In this document: positions 1 through 7,915 of the stretch, one piece after another
How positions within the stretch are numbered: the stretch's first letter is position 1
How the letters are laid out: each line of letters opens with the position of its first letter
Source of the DNA: Mesobacterium_A hydrothermale
GTDB lineage: Bacteria > Pseudomonadota > Alphaproteobacteria > Rhodobacterales > Rhodobacteraceae
Assembly: GCF_035818635.1 (NCBI RefSeq)
Contig: NZ_JAYLLH010000030.1
Span: 1-49,449, forward strand
Reading direction: 5' to 3'
Length of the DNA stretch: 49,449 bases
Program-made: the position numbers and the translations under genes
The notes under the pieces: generated by a model
What the model saw: only the letters and a program-made list of their open reading frames with translations
Databases searched by the model: none
Told to the model about the DNA's origin: nothing

Positions 1-92
1 GTTTGGCGGGCAGACCCCAACGACATCATCGCCGCAAGAAATCGAGGGTTCCAAATGTTGGATTCAATCCACTAGCACGGACTGAACGATCT

Positions 93-122
93 TTGCCGCC
101 CAAATCCGCCAGAGGTCATAAT
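93..122 (+). promoter_or_regulatory. weak candidate promoter upstream of pnp
   Basis: TTGCCG (93-98) and CATAAT (117-122) are spaced 18 nt apart and resemble a housekeeping -35/-10 pair. No convincing gene lies in positions 1-375, so the pnp transcript may begin here or read through from a gene left of the window; rpsO is the usual neighbour, but it is not visible. The match is weak and rests on pattern reading only. Confidence 0.2.
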
Positions 123-273
123 TCTCCGGGTGTGCTGACGCGCTTTTCCGATGCAAGCCCGGTTTCTGCCCGTTCCCGGCCCGGCAGGACGCGTTGGCGG
201 CACGAGAAACTCATCGCTTTCCAAATGATGGAAAAACCTGTATCGCACCCCCACATCTGAGACGTGACGCACT

Positions 274-352
274 GACCCCGGCGCATGCGATGGATTGAGG
301 GGTCGGCGGCAATGGGGCCGCCATTCAAACGGGGACCCGGGATACGCCCGGG
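274..352 (+). promoter_or_regulatory. pnp leader with three consecutive hairpins
   Basis: Three short inverted repeats follow each other just before pnp: GACCCC (274-279) with GGGGTC (299-304), GGCGGC (305-310) with GCCGCC (317-322), and CCCGGG (336-341) with CCCGGG (347-352). The pnp ribosome-binding site AGGAAA (365-370) and ATG (376) follow at once. In E. coli the pnp leader folds into a stem cut by RNase III, after which PNPase represses its own messenger. A similar autoregulatory leader is a reasonable inference here but is not shown by the sequence alone. Confidence 0.4.
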
Positions 353-375
353 AGCGCCCCTTACAGGAAACGACG

Positions 376-2535
376 ATGTTCAACGTTACGACGAAATCGA
401 TGCAGTGGGGCGAAGAGACGCTCACACTGGAAACGGGCAAGGTTGCCCGTCAGGCTGATGGCTCTGTCATCGCCACCCTTGGCGAAACCTCGGTCATGGC
501 GAACGTGACCTTTGCCAAGGAACCCAAGCCCGGTCAGGACTTCTTTCCGCTGACCGTGCACTATCAGGAAAAATACTATGCCGCCGGCAAAGTCCCGGGT
601 GGCTTCTTCAAGCGCGAGGCGCGTCCGACCGAAAAGGAAACGCTGACCGCGCGCCTGATCGACCGTCCGATCCGTCCGCTGTTCGTCCCCGGCTTCAAGA
701 ACGAAGTGCTGGTGATGTGCACCGTGCTGTCGCACGATCTGGTCAACGACCCCGACATCGTCGCGATGATCGCCGCGTCCGCCGCGCTGACCATTTCGGG
801 CGCACCATTCATGGGCCCGATTGCAGGCTGCCGCGTGGGCTTTGTTGACGGCGACTACATCCTGAACCCCGAGGTTGAGGATATGGACCAGCTGCGCAAC
901 AACCCCGAACAGCGCCTGGACCTGGTCGTCGCCGGCACCAAGGACGCCGTGATGATGGTGGAATCGGAAGCATACGAGCTGACCGAGGACGAAATGCTGG
1001 GCGCCGTGACTTTTGCCCACGAACAGATCCAGCCGGTCATCGACCTGATCATCTCGCTGGCCGAAGACGCCGCGAAAGAGCCGTTCGACTTCACCCCGCC
1101 GGATTATTCCGCGCTGTATGAAAAGGTGAAGGCCGCCGGCGAAGAGCAGATGCGCGCCGCTTACGCGATCCTCGACAAGCAGGAACGCGTGGCTGCCGTG
1201 GCCGCCGCGAAAGAGGCGATCAAGGCTGGCCTGTCCGAGGAAGAGCTGGAAGACGCGAACCTTGGCTCGGCCCTGAAGAAGCTGGAATCCTCCGTCCTGC
1301 GCGGCAGCGTGGTGAAGGAAGGCAAGCGGATCGACGGCCGTGCGCTTGATCAGGTGCGCCCGATCGTGGCGGAAACCGGCATCCTGCCGCGGACCCACGG
1401 GTCTGCCCTGTTCACCCGTGGTGAAACCCAGGGTCTGGTGGTGACCACGCTGGGCACCGGCGATGACGAACAGATCATCGACGCGCTGCACGGCAACTTC
1501 CGCTCGAACTTCCTGCTGCACTATAACTTCCCGCCGTATTCGGTAGGTGAAGTCGGCCGCGTGGGGTCCCCGGGTCGCCGCGAAATCGGCCATGGCAAGC
1601 TGGCCTGGCGCGCGCTGCAGGCCGTGCTGCCCGCCGCCACCGATTTCCCCTACACCATCCGCGTCGTGTCCGAGATCACCGAATCCAACGGCTCGTCCTC
1701 GATGGCGTCGGTTTGCGGTGGGTCGCTGTCGATGATGGATGCCGGTGTGCCGCTCAAGGCCGCCGTCGCCGGTGTCGCCATGGGCCTGGTGCTGGAAGAA
1801 GACGGCTCTTACGCCGTTCTGACCGACATCCTGGGTGACGAAGACCACCTCGGCGACATGGACTTCAAGGTTGCCGGGACCGAAGCGGGCATCACCTCGT
1901 TGCAGATGGACATCAAGGTCGCGGGTATCACGCCCGAGATCATGAAGAAGGCCCTTGCGCAAGCCAAGGAAGGCCGGATGCACATCCTGGGCGAGATGAA
2001 CAAGGCACTGTCCGGCGCTGGCGAGTTCAGTGTTCACGCCCCGCGCATCGAGACCATGCAGATTCCGACCGACAAGATCCGTGAAGTGATCGGGTCGGGC
2101 GGCAAGGTCATCCGCGAGATCGTCGAAGTGTCGGGCGCCAAGGTCGACATCAACGATGACGGCATCATCAAGATCGCGTCGCCGAACGGTGAAGCCATCC
2201 AGAAGGCCTATGACATGATCTGGTCGATCGTGGCAGAGCCGGAAGAAGGCAAGGTATATGACGGCAAGGTCGTGAAGATCGTCGACTTCGGTGCCTTCGT
2301 GAACTTCTTCGGCAAGCGTGACGGCCTTGTTCACGTCAGCCAGATCGTTCCCCGTCGGCTGAATCACCCGAACGAGGTGCTGACCGAAGGCCAGGATGTG
2401 AAGGTCAAGCTTCTGGGCTTCGATGATCGTGGCAAGGTCCGCCTGTCGATGAAGGTCGTGGATCAGGAAACCGGCGAAGAAATCGCGCCGGAAGAAAAGC
2501 CGCGCAAGAAAAAGGGCGACGACGCCGAGGAGTGA
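376..2535 (+). CDS. pnp: polyribonucleotide nucleotidyltransferase (PNPase)
   Basis: The 719-residue protein is full length for PNPase, the phosphate-dependent 3'-5' exoribonuclease of RNA turnover and a degradosome component. Two RNase PH domains flank an all-helical linker (about residues 235-315). The second core holds the FRSNFLLHYNFPPYSVGE and GSPGRREIGHG stretches, part of the active site. A KH domain (motif IGSGGKVIREI, near residue 570) and an S1 domain (about 615-690) follow, then a charged tail rich in Glu and Lys. ATG 376 is chosen because AGGAAA stands at 365-370 and MFNVTTKSMQWGE matches the family start; longer in-frame starts run into the structured leader. A strong terminator follows. 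Confidence 0.98.
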   Translation: MFNVTTKSMQWGEETLTLETGKVARQADGSVIATLGETSVMANVTFAKEPKPGQDFFPLTVHYQEKYYAAGKVPGGFFKREARPTEKETLTARLIDRPIRPLFVPGFKNEVLVMCTVLSHDLVNDPDIVAMIAASAALTISGAPFMGPIAGCRVGFVDGDYILNPEVEDMDQLRNNPEQRLDLVVAGTKDAVMMVESEAYELTEDEMLGAVTFAHEQIQPVIDLIISLAEDAAKEPFDFTPPDYSALYEKVKAAGEEQMRAAYAILDKQERVAAVAAAKEAIKAGLSEEELEDANLGSALKKLESSVLRGSVVKEGKRIDGRALDQVRPIVAETGILPRTHGSALFTRGETQGLVVTTLGTGDDEQIIDALHGNFRSNFLLHYNFPPYSVGEVGRVGSPGRREIGHGKLAWRALQAVLPAATDFPYTIRVVSEITESNGSSSMASVCGGSLSMMDAGVPLKAAVAGVAMGLVLEEDGSYAVLTDILGDEDHLGDMDFKVAGTEAGITSLQMDIKVAGITPEIMKKALAQAKEGRMHILGEMNKALSGAGEFSVHAPRIETMQIPTDKIREVIGSGGKVIREIVEVSGAKVDINDDGIIKIASPNGEAIQKAYDMIWSIVAEPEEGKVYDGKVVKIVDFGAFVNFFGKRDGLVHVSQIVPRRLNHPNEVLTEGQDVKVKLLGFDDRGKVRLSMKVVDQETGEEIAPEEKPRKKKGDDAEE

Positions 2536-2561
2536 TCCCCGCGTCCCGCGCTGTTGCGAAA

Positions 2562-2588
2562 CCCGGCCCCGAAAGGGCCGGGTTTTTT
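2562..2588 (+). terminator. intrinsic terminator of pnp
   Basis: CCCGGCCC (2562-2569) pairs with GGGCCGGG (2575-2582) around a CGAAA loop and is followed by six T (2583-2588). It lies 27 nt after the pnp stop. Confidence 0.9.
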
Positions 2589-2639
2589 CGTTGCCGGGCT
2601 GGCCCACAGGTCGGGTTTACCCTACTGGGAAAATACCCC

Positions 2640-2790
2640 GCTCTTTACCCGTGAAACGAGTATGTGATTTCTGCGATAGCGGTCGCATCGCTACATGGGA
2701 TGCAAGCGGACAGCGGATGAACCAAGTCACACTCACGGGACATCAACGTGCCGCTGCAGGACCCCGATCGAAAGATCGGGGTCAACTTTT
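2640..2790 (+). ncRNA. candidate small RNA between pnp and a second terminator
   Basis: pnp already ends in its own terminator at 2588, yet a second strong plus-strand terminator sits at 2760-2790, and the next gene lies on the minus strand. Something short transcribed between them would explain it. The stretch contains a possible stem GCGAT/ATCGC near 2674-2692 and no believable coding frame. No clear promoter is visible and the 5' end given is arbitrary. The alternative is a fail-safe terminator for pnp. Confidence 0.25.
2760..2790 (+). terminator. strong intrinsic terminator, plus orientation
   Basis: GACCCCGATC (2760-2769) pairs perfectly with GATCGGGGTC (2774-2783) around a GAAA tetraloop, followed by CAA and a run of T. 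No T run exists on the minus-strand side, so it does not suit the minus-strand gene that ends at 2809. Confidence 0.8.
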
Positions 2791-2808
2791 TTCCAGTAGC
2801 CGCAGGAC

Positions 2809-3531
2809 TTACAAGACCTGAATCACCGACTTCTCGATCGACAGCATATAGCCGCGCCGCGCAATATTCTTGACCAACAGCTCGCTGACCAACTGATTGC
2901 CCAACGCATCGCGCAACCGTTTGATCCGGGTCGCGCCCGCCGCCTCTTCGCAGTCGGATGCATCGCGGCCGGAAATCATCGCCTCGATCTCTGCCCCGGT
3001 CAGGATGTCGTCATCCATCCGCGCCTCGGCCAGCACCGACAGGGTTTCGATCGCCGCGTCGGTCAGCTTGAACCCCATGGTGTTCAGGTAAACGGTCTTT
3101 TCCTCGCGGCTGATGATCAGCGAATTGACCTGGATACCAGACCGTTCGATCTGCGCCATCCGCCTGTTCAGGATCACAAGAAACACCAGGAACACCAAGG
3201 CCGCGATCAGCATTGCGCTGGCAAAGACAAGCAGGACAAAGATCACCACGCGATAGCTGGCCAGCGTATCGGCAAAGGCGGTGCCTGACTGGGCAAGGAT
3301 TTCCAGCAACTTGATTTCCGCAGGCCCGGTCAGCCCGTCGTTTTCAACAAAGATCCGCTCCACCCGCGCGTTGAATGCGTTGGCATCCGGCAAGGTCAAC
3401 AGCAGCAGCGCGCCGGCGATGAACAGCAGGCCGACGATCGCGGCAATCCCAAAGCTCACGATCCGTGTGCCCGACCGGCGCGCATCAGAAGCGGAGGTAA
3501 TAGGCTCCGGCACTCGCCTTCCTTTCATCAA
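2809..3531 (-). CDS. membrane-anchored protein with C-terminal OmpR-type winged helix
   Basis: The protein has 240 residues from ATG 3531. Two hydrophobic segments (about 25-47 and 94-121) enclose a mostly polar loop of about 46 residues predicted to be periplasmic. After the second segment a cytoplasmic part (138-232) resembles the OmpR/PhoB effector fold: a helix LTDAAIETLSVLAEA, then TRIKRLRDAL and the terminal wing NIARRGYML. This is an inference from fold pattern; the family name is not known to me. The topology is the reverse of ToxR, whose DNA-binding domain is N-terminal. The start overlaps the upstream 91-residue secreted protein gene by 47 nt; a GTG at 3513 would cut the overlap to 29 nt. 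Co-translation suggests the two work together. Confidence 0.75.
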   Translation of the reverse strand: MMKGRRVPEPITSASDARRSGTRIVSFGIAAIVGLLFIAGALLLLTLPDANAFNARVERIFVENDGLTGPAEIKLLEILAQSGTAFADTLASYRVVIFVLLVFASAMLIAALVFLVFLVILNRRMAQIERSGIQVNSLIISREEKTVYLNTMGFKLTDAAIETLSVLAEARMDDDILTGAEIEAMISGRDASDCEEAAGATRIKRLRDALGNQLVSELLVKNIARRGYMLSIEKSVIQVL

Positions 3532-3760
3532 GTCCGCTTTCGTCGAACACCGAAAGCACGTTCAGCAGAGTCCAGCCCTGCGCGGCAAGCCGCGGCGCAA
3601 GCTGTGCCTGCGCGGCGGACGGGGTGCAGGCGCCAGTGATCTGGGCCACACCATAATGCAGGCGCAACGGGCTGTCCTGCTTTGCCTTGTAGTCGGCAAA
3701 ACAGCCTGCCTCAGCGGCCACGGGGCCCAGAAGGGCCAGGATGATCAACAGATGTCTCAT
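3485..3760 (-). CDS. small secreted protein, 91 residues, unknown function
   Basis: The start MRHLLIILALLGPVAAEA is a clear signal peptide with likely cleavage near residue 18-19. The mature part of about 72 residues has two cysteines (20 and 45) that could form a periplasmic disulfide, and ends AGAYYLRF. A further-upstream ATG at 3802 would put 14 residues before the signal peptide and is not preferred. The gene overlaps the start of the membrane-bound winged-helix gene, so the two are probably translated together. Similar small proteins occur in Rhodobacteraceae as hypotheticals; no function is known to me. Confidence 0.75.
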   Translation of the reverse strand: MRHLLIILALLGPVAAEAGCFADYKAKQDSPLRLHYGVAQITGACTPSAAQAQLAPRLAAQGWTLLNVLSVFDESGLDERKASAGAYYLRF

Positions 3761-3819
3761 GCATGGCAGCCTGCGCCGGCAAGCGGCGAAATTCAATAAC
3801 ACAAAGGGGTTGGCCCGTT

Positions 3820-3832
3820 GTTATCGGATAAC
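3820..3832. promoter_or_regulatory. 13-bp palindrome GTTATC-G-GATAAC between divergent genes
   Basis: A perfect inverted repeat lies in the 190-nt gap between the secreted-protein/winged-helix pair (minus) and the gene at 3951 (plus). Its position suits an operator acting on either side. The binding protein is unknown; the winged-helix product encoded next to it is one possibility. Confidence 0.3.
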
Positions 3833-3950
3833 CGGGGGACGTTATTGCCTGTCTTTCGGGGGGTGGCCCAGGTTGGTCTTACGGGTGCTGCCACCAAGGG
3901 GGGCGCGCCGGATCAAGTCCCGCGAACAGATAGGATAAAGGAGTTTTCCC

Positions 3951-4376
3951 ATGTCGCGTAAATTCATCGGAGCCATCCTTGGCGCAGCGCTGACCGTCAC
4001 CGCCTTTTCGGCCGCACCGGCCCGCGCCGACGACAGGGACCTTGCGCGTTTCCTGGGAACGGCGGCAACGCTGTTCATCATCGGCAAGGCCATCGAAAGC
4101 CACAACGACCGTGACCGGCAGCGCGTCCATGCCCCGGCGCAGAACCATTATAAGCCGAAGCCCAAGCCCAAGCCGCAAGCCCATGCGTATCACCCCAAAC
4201 CCAAGCCGCGCCCACAGGCGCACAATCGCTGGGACGGCAAGGGCGGCAAGCGTTGGGATCATAACCGCCGCAACGATCGCATGGTTCAGGTTCCGCAAAG
4301 CTGCATGCGAGAGGTCGGCCACAATCGTTATGTGGTGAACAGCAACTGCGTCAGCCGCAACCTGCCGCGCCGCTGA
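3951..4376 (+). CDS. basic secreted protein with Lys-Pro repeats, unknown function
   Basis: The protein has 141 residues. AAAGGAG at 3937-3943 fixes the start. Residues 1-26 form a signal peptide ending APARA. A helix (about 30-45) is followed by a low-complexity stretch of KPKPKP and HPKPKP units (about 64-85) and a basic, Trp-containing region. The C-terminal 35 residues contain two cysteines in a compact motif (SCMREVGHNRYVVNSNC). The composition suggests an envelope or periplasm protein binding acidic polymers, but this is a guess. The gene stands alone with its own terminator. Confidence 0.75.
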   Translation: MSRKFIGAILGAALTVTAFSAAPARADDRDLARFLGTAATLFIIGKAIESHNDRDRQRVHAPAQNHYKPKPKPKPQAHAYHPKPKPRPQAHNRWDGKGGKRWDHNRRNDRMVQVPQSCMREVGHNRYVVNSNCVSRNLPRR

Positions 4377-4427
4377 TCGCAACCAGGCAGGGATGCGGCG
4401 CACCCCCAGTCTCAGCCGCATCCGGCA

Positions 4428-4465
4428 GGGCGCGTGGACAAGGTTCGGGTCCACGCGCCCTTTTT
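4428..4465 (+). terminator. intrinsic terminator after the basic secreted protein gene
   Basis: A perfect 12-bp stem, GGGCGCGTGGAC (4428-4439) with GTCCACGCGCCC (4449-4460), is followed by TTTTT. It lies 38 nt before the rnhB start, so rnhB needs its own promoter or depends on read-through. Confidence 0.9.
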
Positions 4466-4502
4466 GCTTGCGCCTGCCCGCGCCGCGCGGTTCAACCGGC
4501 AT

Positions 4503-5135
4503 ATGACCGGACCCGATTTTTCCTTTGAACAGGCCGCGCAGGCGCAAGGCGCCGTGCGGGTCGCCGGGGTCGACGAAGTCGGACGTGGCCCGCTGGCCGG
4601 CCCCGTCACCGCCGCTGCCGTGATCCTCGACCCCACCAATTTGCCCGAGGGGCTGAACGATTCCAAGAAACTGACCGCCCGCAAACGCGAAGCGCTGTTC
4701 GACCGCATCATGGCCACGGCAGAGGTGTCCATCGCCCATGCCTCGGTCGAAGAGATCGACGCGCTGAACATCCTGCGCGCCAGTCACCTGGCCATGGTCC
4801 GGGCGCTTGACGGCCTGCCCCGCCGCCCCGACCACGCGCTGATCGACGGCAACCTGCTGCCGCGCGGGTTGACCATCCCTGCCACCGCCGTGATCAAGGG
4901 CGATGCTCTGAGCCTGTCGATCGCCGCCGCGTCGATCGTGGCAAAAATCACCCGCGACCGCATCATGTGGGACTTGGCGCAACAGTTCCCCGGCTACGGC
5001 TGGGAAACAAACGCCGGATACCCGTCAAAGTGTCACAAAGCTGCACTTCAAGACCTTGGGATCACCCCACACCATAGACGATCCTTCAAACCGGTACACA
5101 ATATCTTGTATCAAGAGAAATCTACAACCCCTTGA
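4503..5135 (+). CDS. rnhB: ribonuclease HII
   Basis: The 210-residue protein cleaves RNA in RNA-DNA hybrids and single ribonucleotides in DNA. The signature GVDEVGRGPLAGP gives the catalytic pair Asp24-Glu25, followed by LNDSKKL, ALIDGN (third acidic residue) and AAASIVAKITRD. ATG 4503 is preferred over an upstream start at 4434 because the latter lies inside the terminator stem. The stop codon touches the first GANTC site of the ccrM upstream region; rnhB and ccrM are common neighbours in Alphaproteobacteria. Confidence 0.96.
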   Translation: MTGPDFSFEQAAQAQGAVRVAGVDEVGRGPLAGPVTAAAVILDPTNLPEGLNDSKKLTARKREALFDRIMATAEVSIAHASVEEIDALNILRASHLAMVRALDGLPRRPDHALIDGNLLPRGLTIPATAVIKGDALSLSIAAASIVAKITRDRIMWDLAQQFPGYGWETNAGYPSKCHKAALQDLGITPHHRRSFKPVHNILYQEKSTTP

Positions 5136-5177
5136 TTCAAAAAAGAATTTGACGACGAATCAGGTTTGACTCATCTT
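5134..5177 (+). promoter_or_regulatory. ccrM promoter region with three GANTC sites
   Basis: GATTC (5134-5138), GAATC (5157-5161) and GACTC (5168-5172) fall within 39 bp. A candidate -35 TTGACG (5149-5154) is followed after 17 nt by CATCTT (5172-5177), placing two GANTC sites in the promoter spacer. GANTC is the target of CcrM, encoded immediately downstream. In Caulobacter, ccrM transcription responds to methylation of its own promoter and GcrA acts at GANTC-containing promoters. The sites are seen directly; the regulation is inferred. Confidence 0.6.
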
Positions 5178-5225
5178 TCTGCCTAACCACAGAGCGCGAA
5201 AACGTGCCGGGGACAGAGGCAGAAA

Positions 5226-6332
5226 ATGACTAAGATGACTTCATTGAAGGGCGTGAAGACGCTTCCTCTCAACACGATCCTTGATGGCGACTGTATCGAC
5301 ATGATGAACAGTCTCCCCGCAGAATCTGTTGACCTGATCTTTGCGGATCCGCCCTATAACCTGCAACTCAAGGGCGATCTTCACCGCCCCGACAATTCCC
5401 GCGTCGACGCGGTGGATGACCATTGGGATCAGTTTTCGTCCTTTGCCGCCTATGACGCGTTCACCCGGGATTGGCTGGCCGCCGCCCGCCGCCTGCTGAA
5501 ACCCAACGGCGCGATCTGGGTGATCGGTTCGTATCACAACATCTTTCGTGTCGGCACCGCGTTGCAGGACGCCGGCTATTGGATCCTGAATGACGTGGTC
5601 TGGCGCAAGTCGAACCCGATGCCGAATTTCCGCGGCAAGCGGTTCACCAATGCGCATGAAACCATGATCTGGGCGTCAAAATCGGAAGGCGCGAAATACA
5701 CCTTCAACTACGAGGCGCTGAAATCGCTGAACGAAGGCATCCAGATGCGTAGCGACTGGGTTCTGCCGATCTGCAATGGCGGCGAACGACTGAAGGACGC
5801 CAACGGCGAAAAGGCCCACCCGACCCAAAAGCCCGAAGCGCTGCTGCACCGCGTGCTGGTCGGCGCGACCAATCCCGGCGACGTGGTGCTGGATCCGTTC
5901 TTTGGCACCGGCACCACCGGTGCCGTCGCCAAGATGCTGGGCCGCGACTGGATCGGTATCGAACGCGAAGCGGCCTATCGTACGGTCGCACAGAAGCGCA
6001 TCGACAACATTCGCAAGTTCGACAAATCCGCGTTGGAGGTCAGCCAGTCAAAGCGCGCCGAACCGCGTGTGCCCTTTGGCCAGGTGGTCGAACGCGGCAT
6101 GCTGCGCCCGGGCGAAATGCTGACCTCGGCCACCGGCAAGACCGCCAAGGTTCGCGCCGATGGCACGCTGGTCGGCAATGACGTCAAAGGCTCGATCCAC
6201 CAGGTCGGTGCCCATCTGGAAGGCGCACCCAGTTGCAACGGCTGGACCTACTGGCACTTCAAGCGCGAAGGCAAGATCGTCCCGATCGACGTGCTGCGCC
6301 AACAGATCCGCGCAGAAATGCGCGAAACCTGA
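5226..6332 (+). CDS. ccrM: cell-cycle DNA adenine methyltransferase CcrM (GANTC)
   Basis: The protein has 368 residues, usual for CcrM, which transfers methyl from S-adenosylmethionine to adenine in GANTC. The order is that of a beta-class N6-adenine methylase: catalytic motif DPPYNL (41-46) precedes the cofactor loop DPFFGTGTTG (223-232). HPTQKPEALL (198-207) is the usual conserved stretch. After about residue 280 comes the extra C-terminal domain found in CcrM enzymes, linked to DNA recognition. The upstream GANTC triplet suggests self-regulation. A strong terminator ends the gene. Confidence 0.96.
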   Translation: MTKMTSLKGVKTLPLNTILDGDCIDMMNSLPAESVDLIFADPPYNLQLKGDLHRPDNSRVDAVDDHWDQFSSFAAYDAFTRDWLAAARRLLKPNGAIWVIGSYHNIFRVGTALQDAGYWILNDVVWRKSNPMPNFRGKRFTNAHETMIWASKSEGAKYTFNYEALKSLNEGIQMRSDWVLPICNGGERLKDANGEKAHPTQKPEALLHRVLVGATNPGDVVLDPFFGTGTTGAVAKMLGRDWIGIEREAAYRTVAQKRIDNIRKFDKSALEVSQSKRAEPRVPFGQVVERGMLRPGEMLTSATGKTAKVRADGTLVGNDVKGSIHQVGAHLEGAPSCNGWTYWHFKREGKIVPIDVLRQQIRAEMRET

Positions 6333-6393
6333 GTTTCCAAAGTATCTCAAGAGGTACCGCCTGTGCCTGTGGCCTTCCACAGCGCACGGAACT

Positions 6394-6421
6394 GCCCCGC
6401 CTTCATTGGCGGGGCTTTTTT
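6394..6421 (+). terminator. intrinsic terminator of ccrM
   Basis: GCCCCGCC (6394-6401) pairs with GGCGGGGC (6408-6415) around TTCATT, followed by six T. It separates ccrM from the convergent YbjN-like gene. Confidence 0.9.
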
Positions 6422-6436
6422 CATATGTGGCAGGGC

Positions 6437-6898
6437 CTACCAGCCGATGTATTTCTCAAACTCGCCCATCACCACGCGCCACCAGTCGATGGTGTCGGCA
6501 AAATTGGTGTCAGTCACGCCGCCGAACAGGTTGACGTTGTATTCGATGAACGGATCCATCTCGTCATCCAGATAGACCTTGCCGAACCGCTTGTCGCGGT
6601 TCCACGCATTGACCCGATCCAGCGACATGCCGGACGTCAGGTCGTAACCGGCCTTGAACTGGATTGTCGTGCAGGCATCGTGATTGTCGCCGCAACCATA
6701 GAAAAGAACCCGGTACGGCGTGCCATCGATCTTGCCCTCCAGCATCGGGTCACCGGTGGAATCAAAGGTCTGCGATACCAGGTACCCTTCGGACTGGAAC
6801 ACCCGCATCATGGATTGCACGTCGTTGGCATGGATTTCCGCCACCGCCGGAACGGCGAGCATGGAAACCCCCAAAGCAAGGATTGTTTTTCTAATCAT
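6437..6898 (-). CDS. secreted YbjN-domain protein
   Basis: The protein has 153 residues. MIRKTILALGVSMLAVPAVA is a signal peptide (cleavage near residue 20). The mature part fits the YbjN/T3SS-chaperone-like fold by pattern: an N-terminal helix (VQSMMRVFQSEGY), a small beta-sheet with a Cys pair (CGDNHDAC), VNAWNRDKRFGKVYLDD and a helical end. GAGGGA stands just upstream of ATG 6898, and longer starts would bury the signal peptide. Function is unknown; related proteins are described as sensory or chaperone-like. Divergent from the transporter at 7019. Confidence 0.75.
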   Translation of the reverse strand: MIRKTILALGVSMLAVPAVAEIHANDVQSMMRVFQSEGYLVSQTFDSTGDPMLEGKIDGTPYRVLFYGCGDNHDACTTIQFKAGYDLTSGMSLDRVNAWNRDKRFGKVYLDDEMDPFIEYNVNLFGGVTDTNFADTIDWWRVVMGEFEKYIGW

Positions 6899-7018
6899 TC
6901 TGTTCCCTCTGTCCTGTTGTGCATCGCGCGGTGCCGTTGCGCCTGCCATGCGAACGGTATACCGCTTTTGCAACGGCCCGCATATGACGCAGGGCAAATA
7001 CGGAACCTGGGGCACGAC

Positions 7019-7894
7019 ATGGACCTGCGCGCAATCCTGATGGGGCTGGCTTTCGCCTTCATGTGGTCTTCGGCCTTTACCTCGGCCCGGATCATCGTGG
7101 CAGCCGCGCCGCCGATGATGGCGCTGTCCTTCCGCTTCCTGATCTCGGGGCTGATTGCCGTGGCGCTGGCCCGGATCATGGGCCAAAGCTGGCACCTGAC
7201 CCGCACCCAGTGGCGCGCGACGATCATCTTCGGCATCTGCCAGAACGCGCTGTACCTCGGCCTGAACTTCATCGCGATGCAATGGGTCGAGGCGTCGCTG
7301 GCCGCGATCATCGCCTCGACCATGCCGCTGATCGTGGCGCTGGCGGGCTGGCTGGTCTTTGGTGACAAAGTACGCCCGCTGGGCATTGCCGGGCTGGTGG
7401 CCGGGGTTCTTGGCGTCGTGCTGATCATGGGCGCGCGGATGCAGGGCGGGGTCGACCTGCTGGGCGTCGCGCTGTGCGTGATCGGGGCGATATCGCTTGC
7501 CGTGGCGACGCTGGCGCTGAAAGGCGCATCGTCCAGCGGGAATTTCATGATGGTGGTCGGGTTGCAGATGCTGGTCGGCAGCGCCGTTCTGGTCGGTCCT
7601 GCGCTGGCACTGGAAACGCTGTCGGTCGACTGGTCGTGGCAACTGGTGGTGGCGTTCCTTTACACCACGTTGGTGCCCGGTCTGGCAGCAACGTTGGTAT
7701 GGTTCCTGCTGGTCAACCGCATCGGCACGGTCAAGGCGGCCACCTTCCACTTTCTCAACCCGTTCTTCGGCGTCGCGGTCGCCGCTGTGATCCTGAACGA
7801 AAGCCTTGGGCTGATGGACCTTGTCGGCGTCGCTGTCATCACCGCCGGGATCCTTGCCGTGCAAGTGTCAAAACAGGTGCCCGCGAAGGCATAG
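7019..7894 (+). CDS. EamA/DMT-family transporter
   Basis: The 291-residue membrane protein has about ten hydrophobic segments in two EamA repeats of five. Repeat one includes MGLAFAFMWSSAFTSARI; repeat two includes LGVALCVIGAISLAVATLALKG. The end NPFFGVAVAAVILNESLG is typical of the second EamA repeat. The family exports amino acids, nucleobases or other metabolites; the substrate cannot be told. ATG 7019 gives a normal length for the family; longer upstream frames antisense to the YbjN gene are not credible. Confidence 0.88.
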   Translation: MDLRAILMGLAFAFMWSSAFTSARIIVAAAPPMMALSFRFLISGLIAVALARIMGQSWHLTRTQWRATIIFGICQNALYLGLNFIAMQWVEASLAAIIASTMPLIVALAGWLVFGDKVRPLGIAGLVAGVLGVVLIMGARMQGGVDLLGVALCVIGAISLAVATLALKGASSSGNFMMVVGLQMLVGSAVLVGPALALETLSVDWSWQLVVAFLYTTLVPGLAATLVWFLLVNRIGTVKAATFHFLNPFFGVAVAAVILNESLGLMDLVGVAVITAGILAVQVSKQVPAKA

Positions 7895-7915
7895 TGCCGG
7901 CACACGGCGCGGGCC

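Noticed and set aside
3..260. 85-codon frame at the left edge
   Set aside because: No ribosome-binding site, Arg/Ser/Pro-rich composition, no family resemblance; probably pnp upstream sequence.
361..2607. 748-codon open frame on the minus strand across pnp
   Set aside because: It is the mirror of a certain pnp gene; long antisense frames arise from high-GC codon bias. Its His/Asp/Gly-rich composition resembles no real protein.
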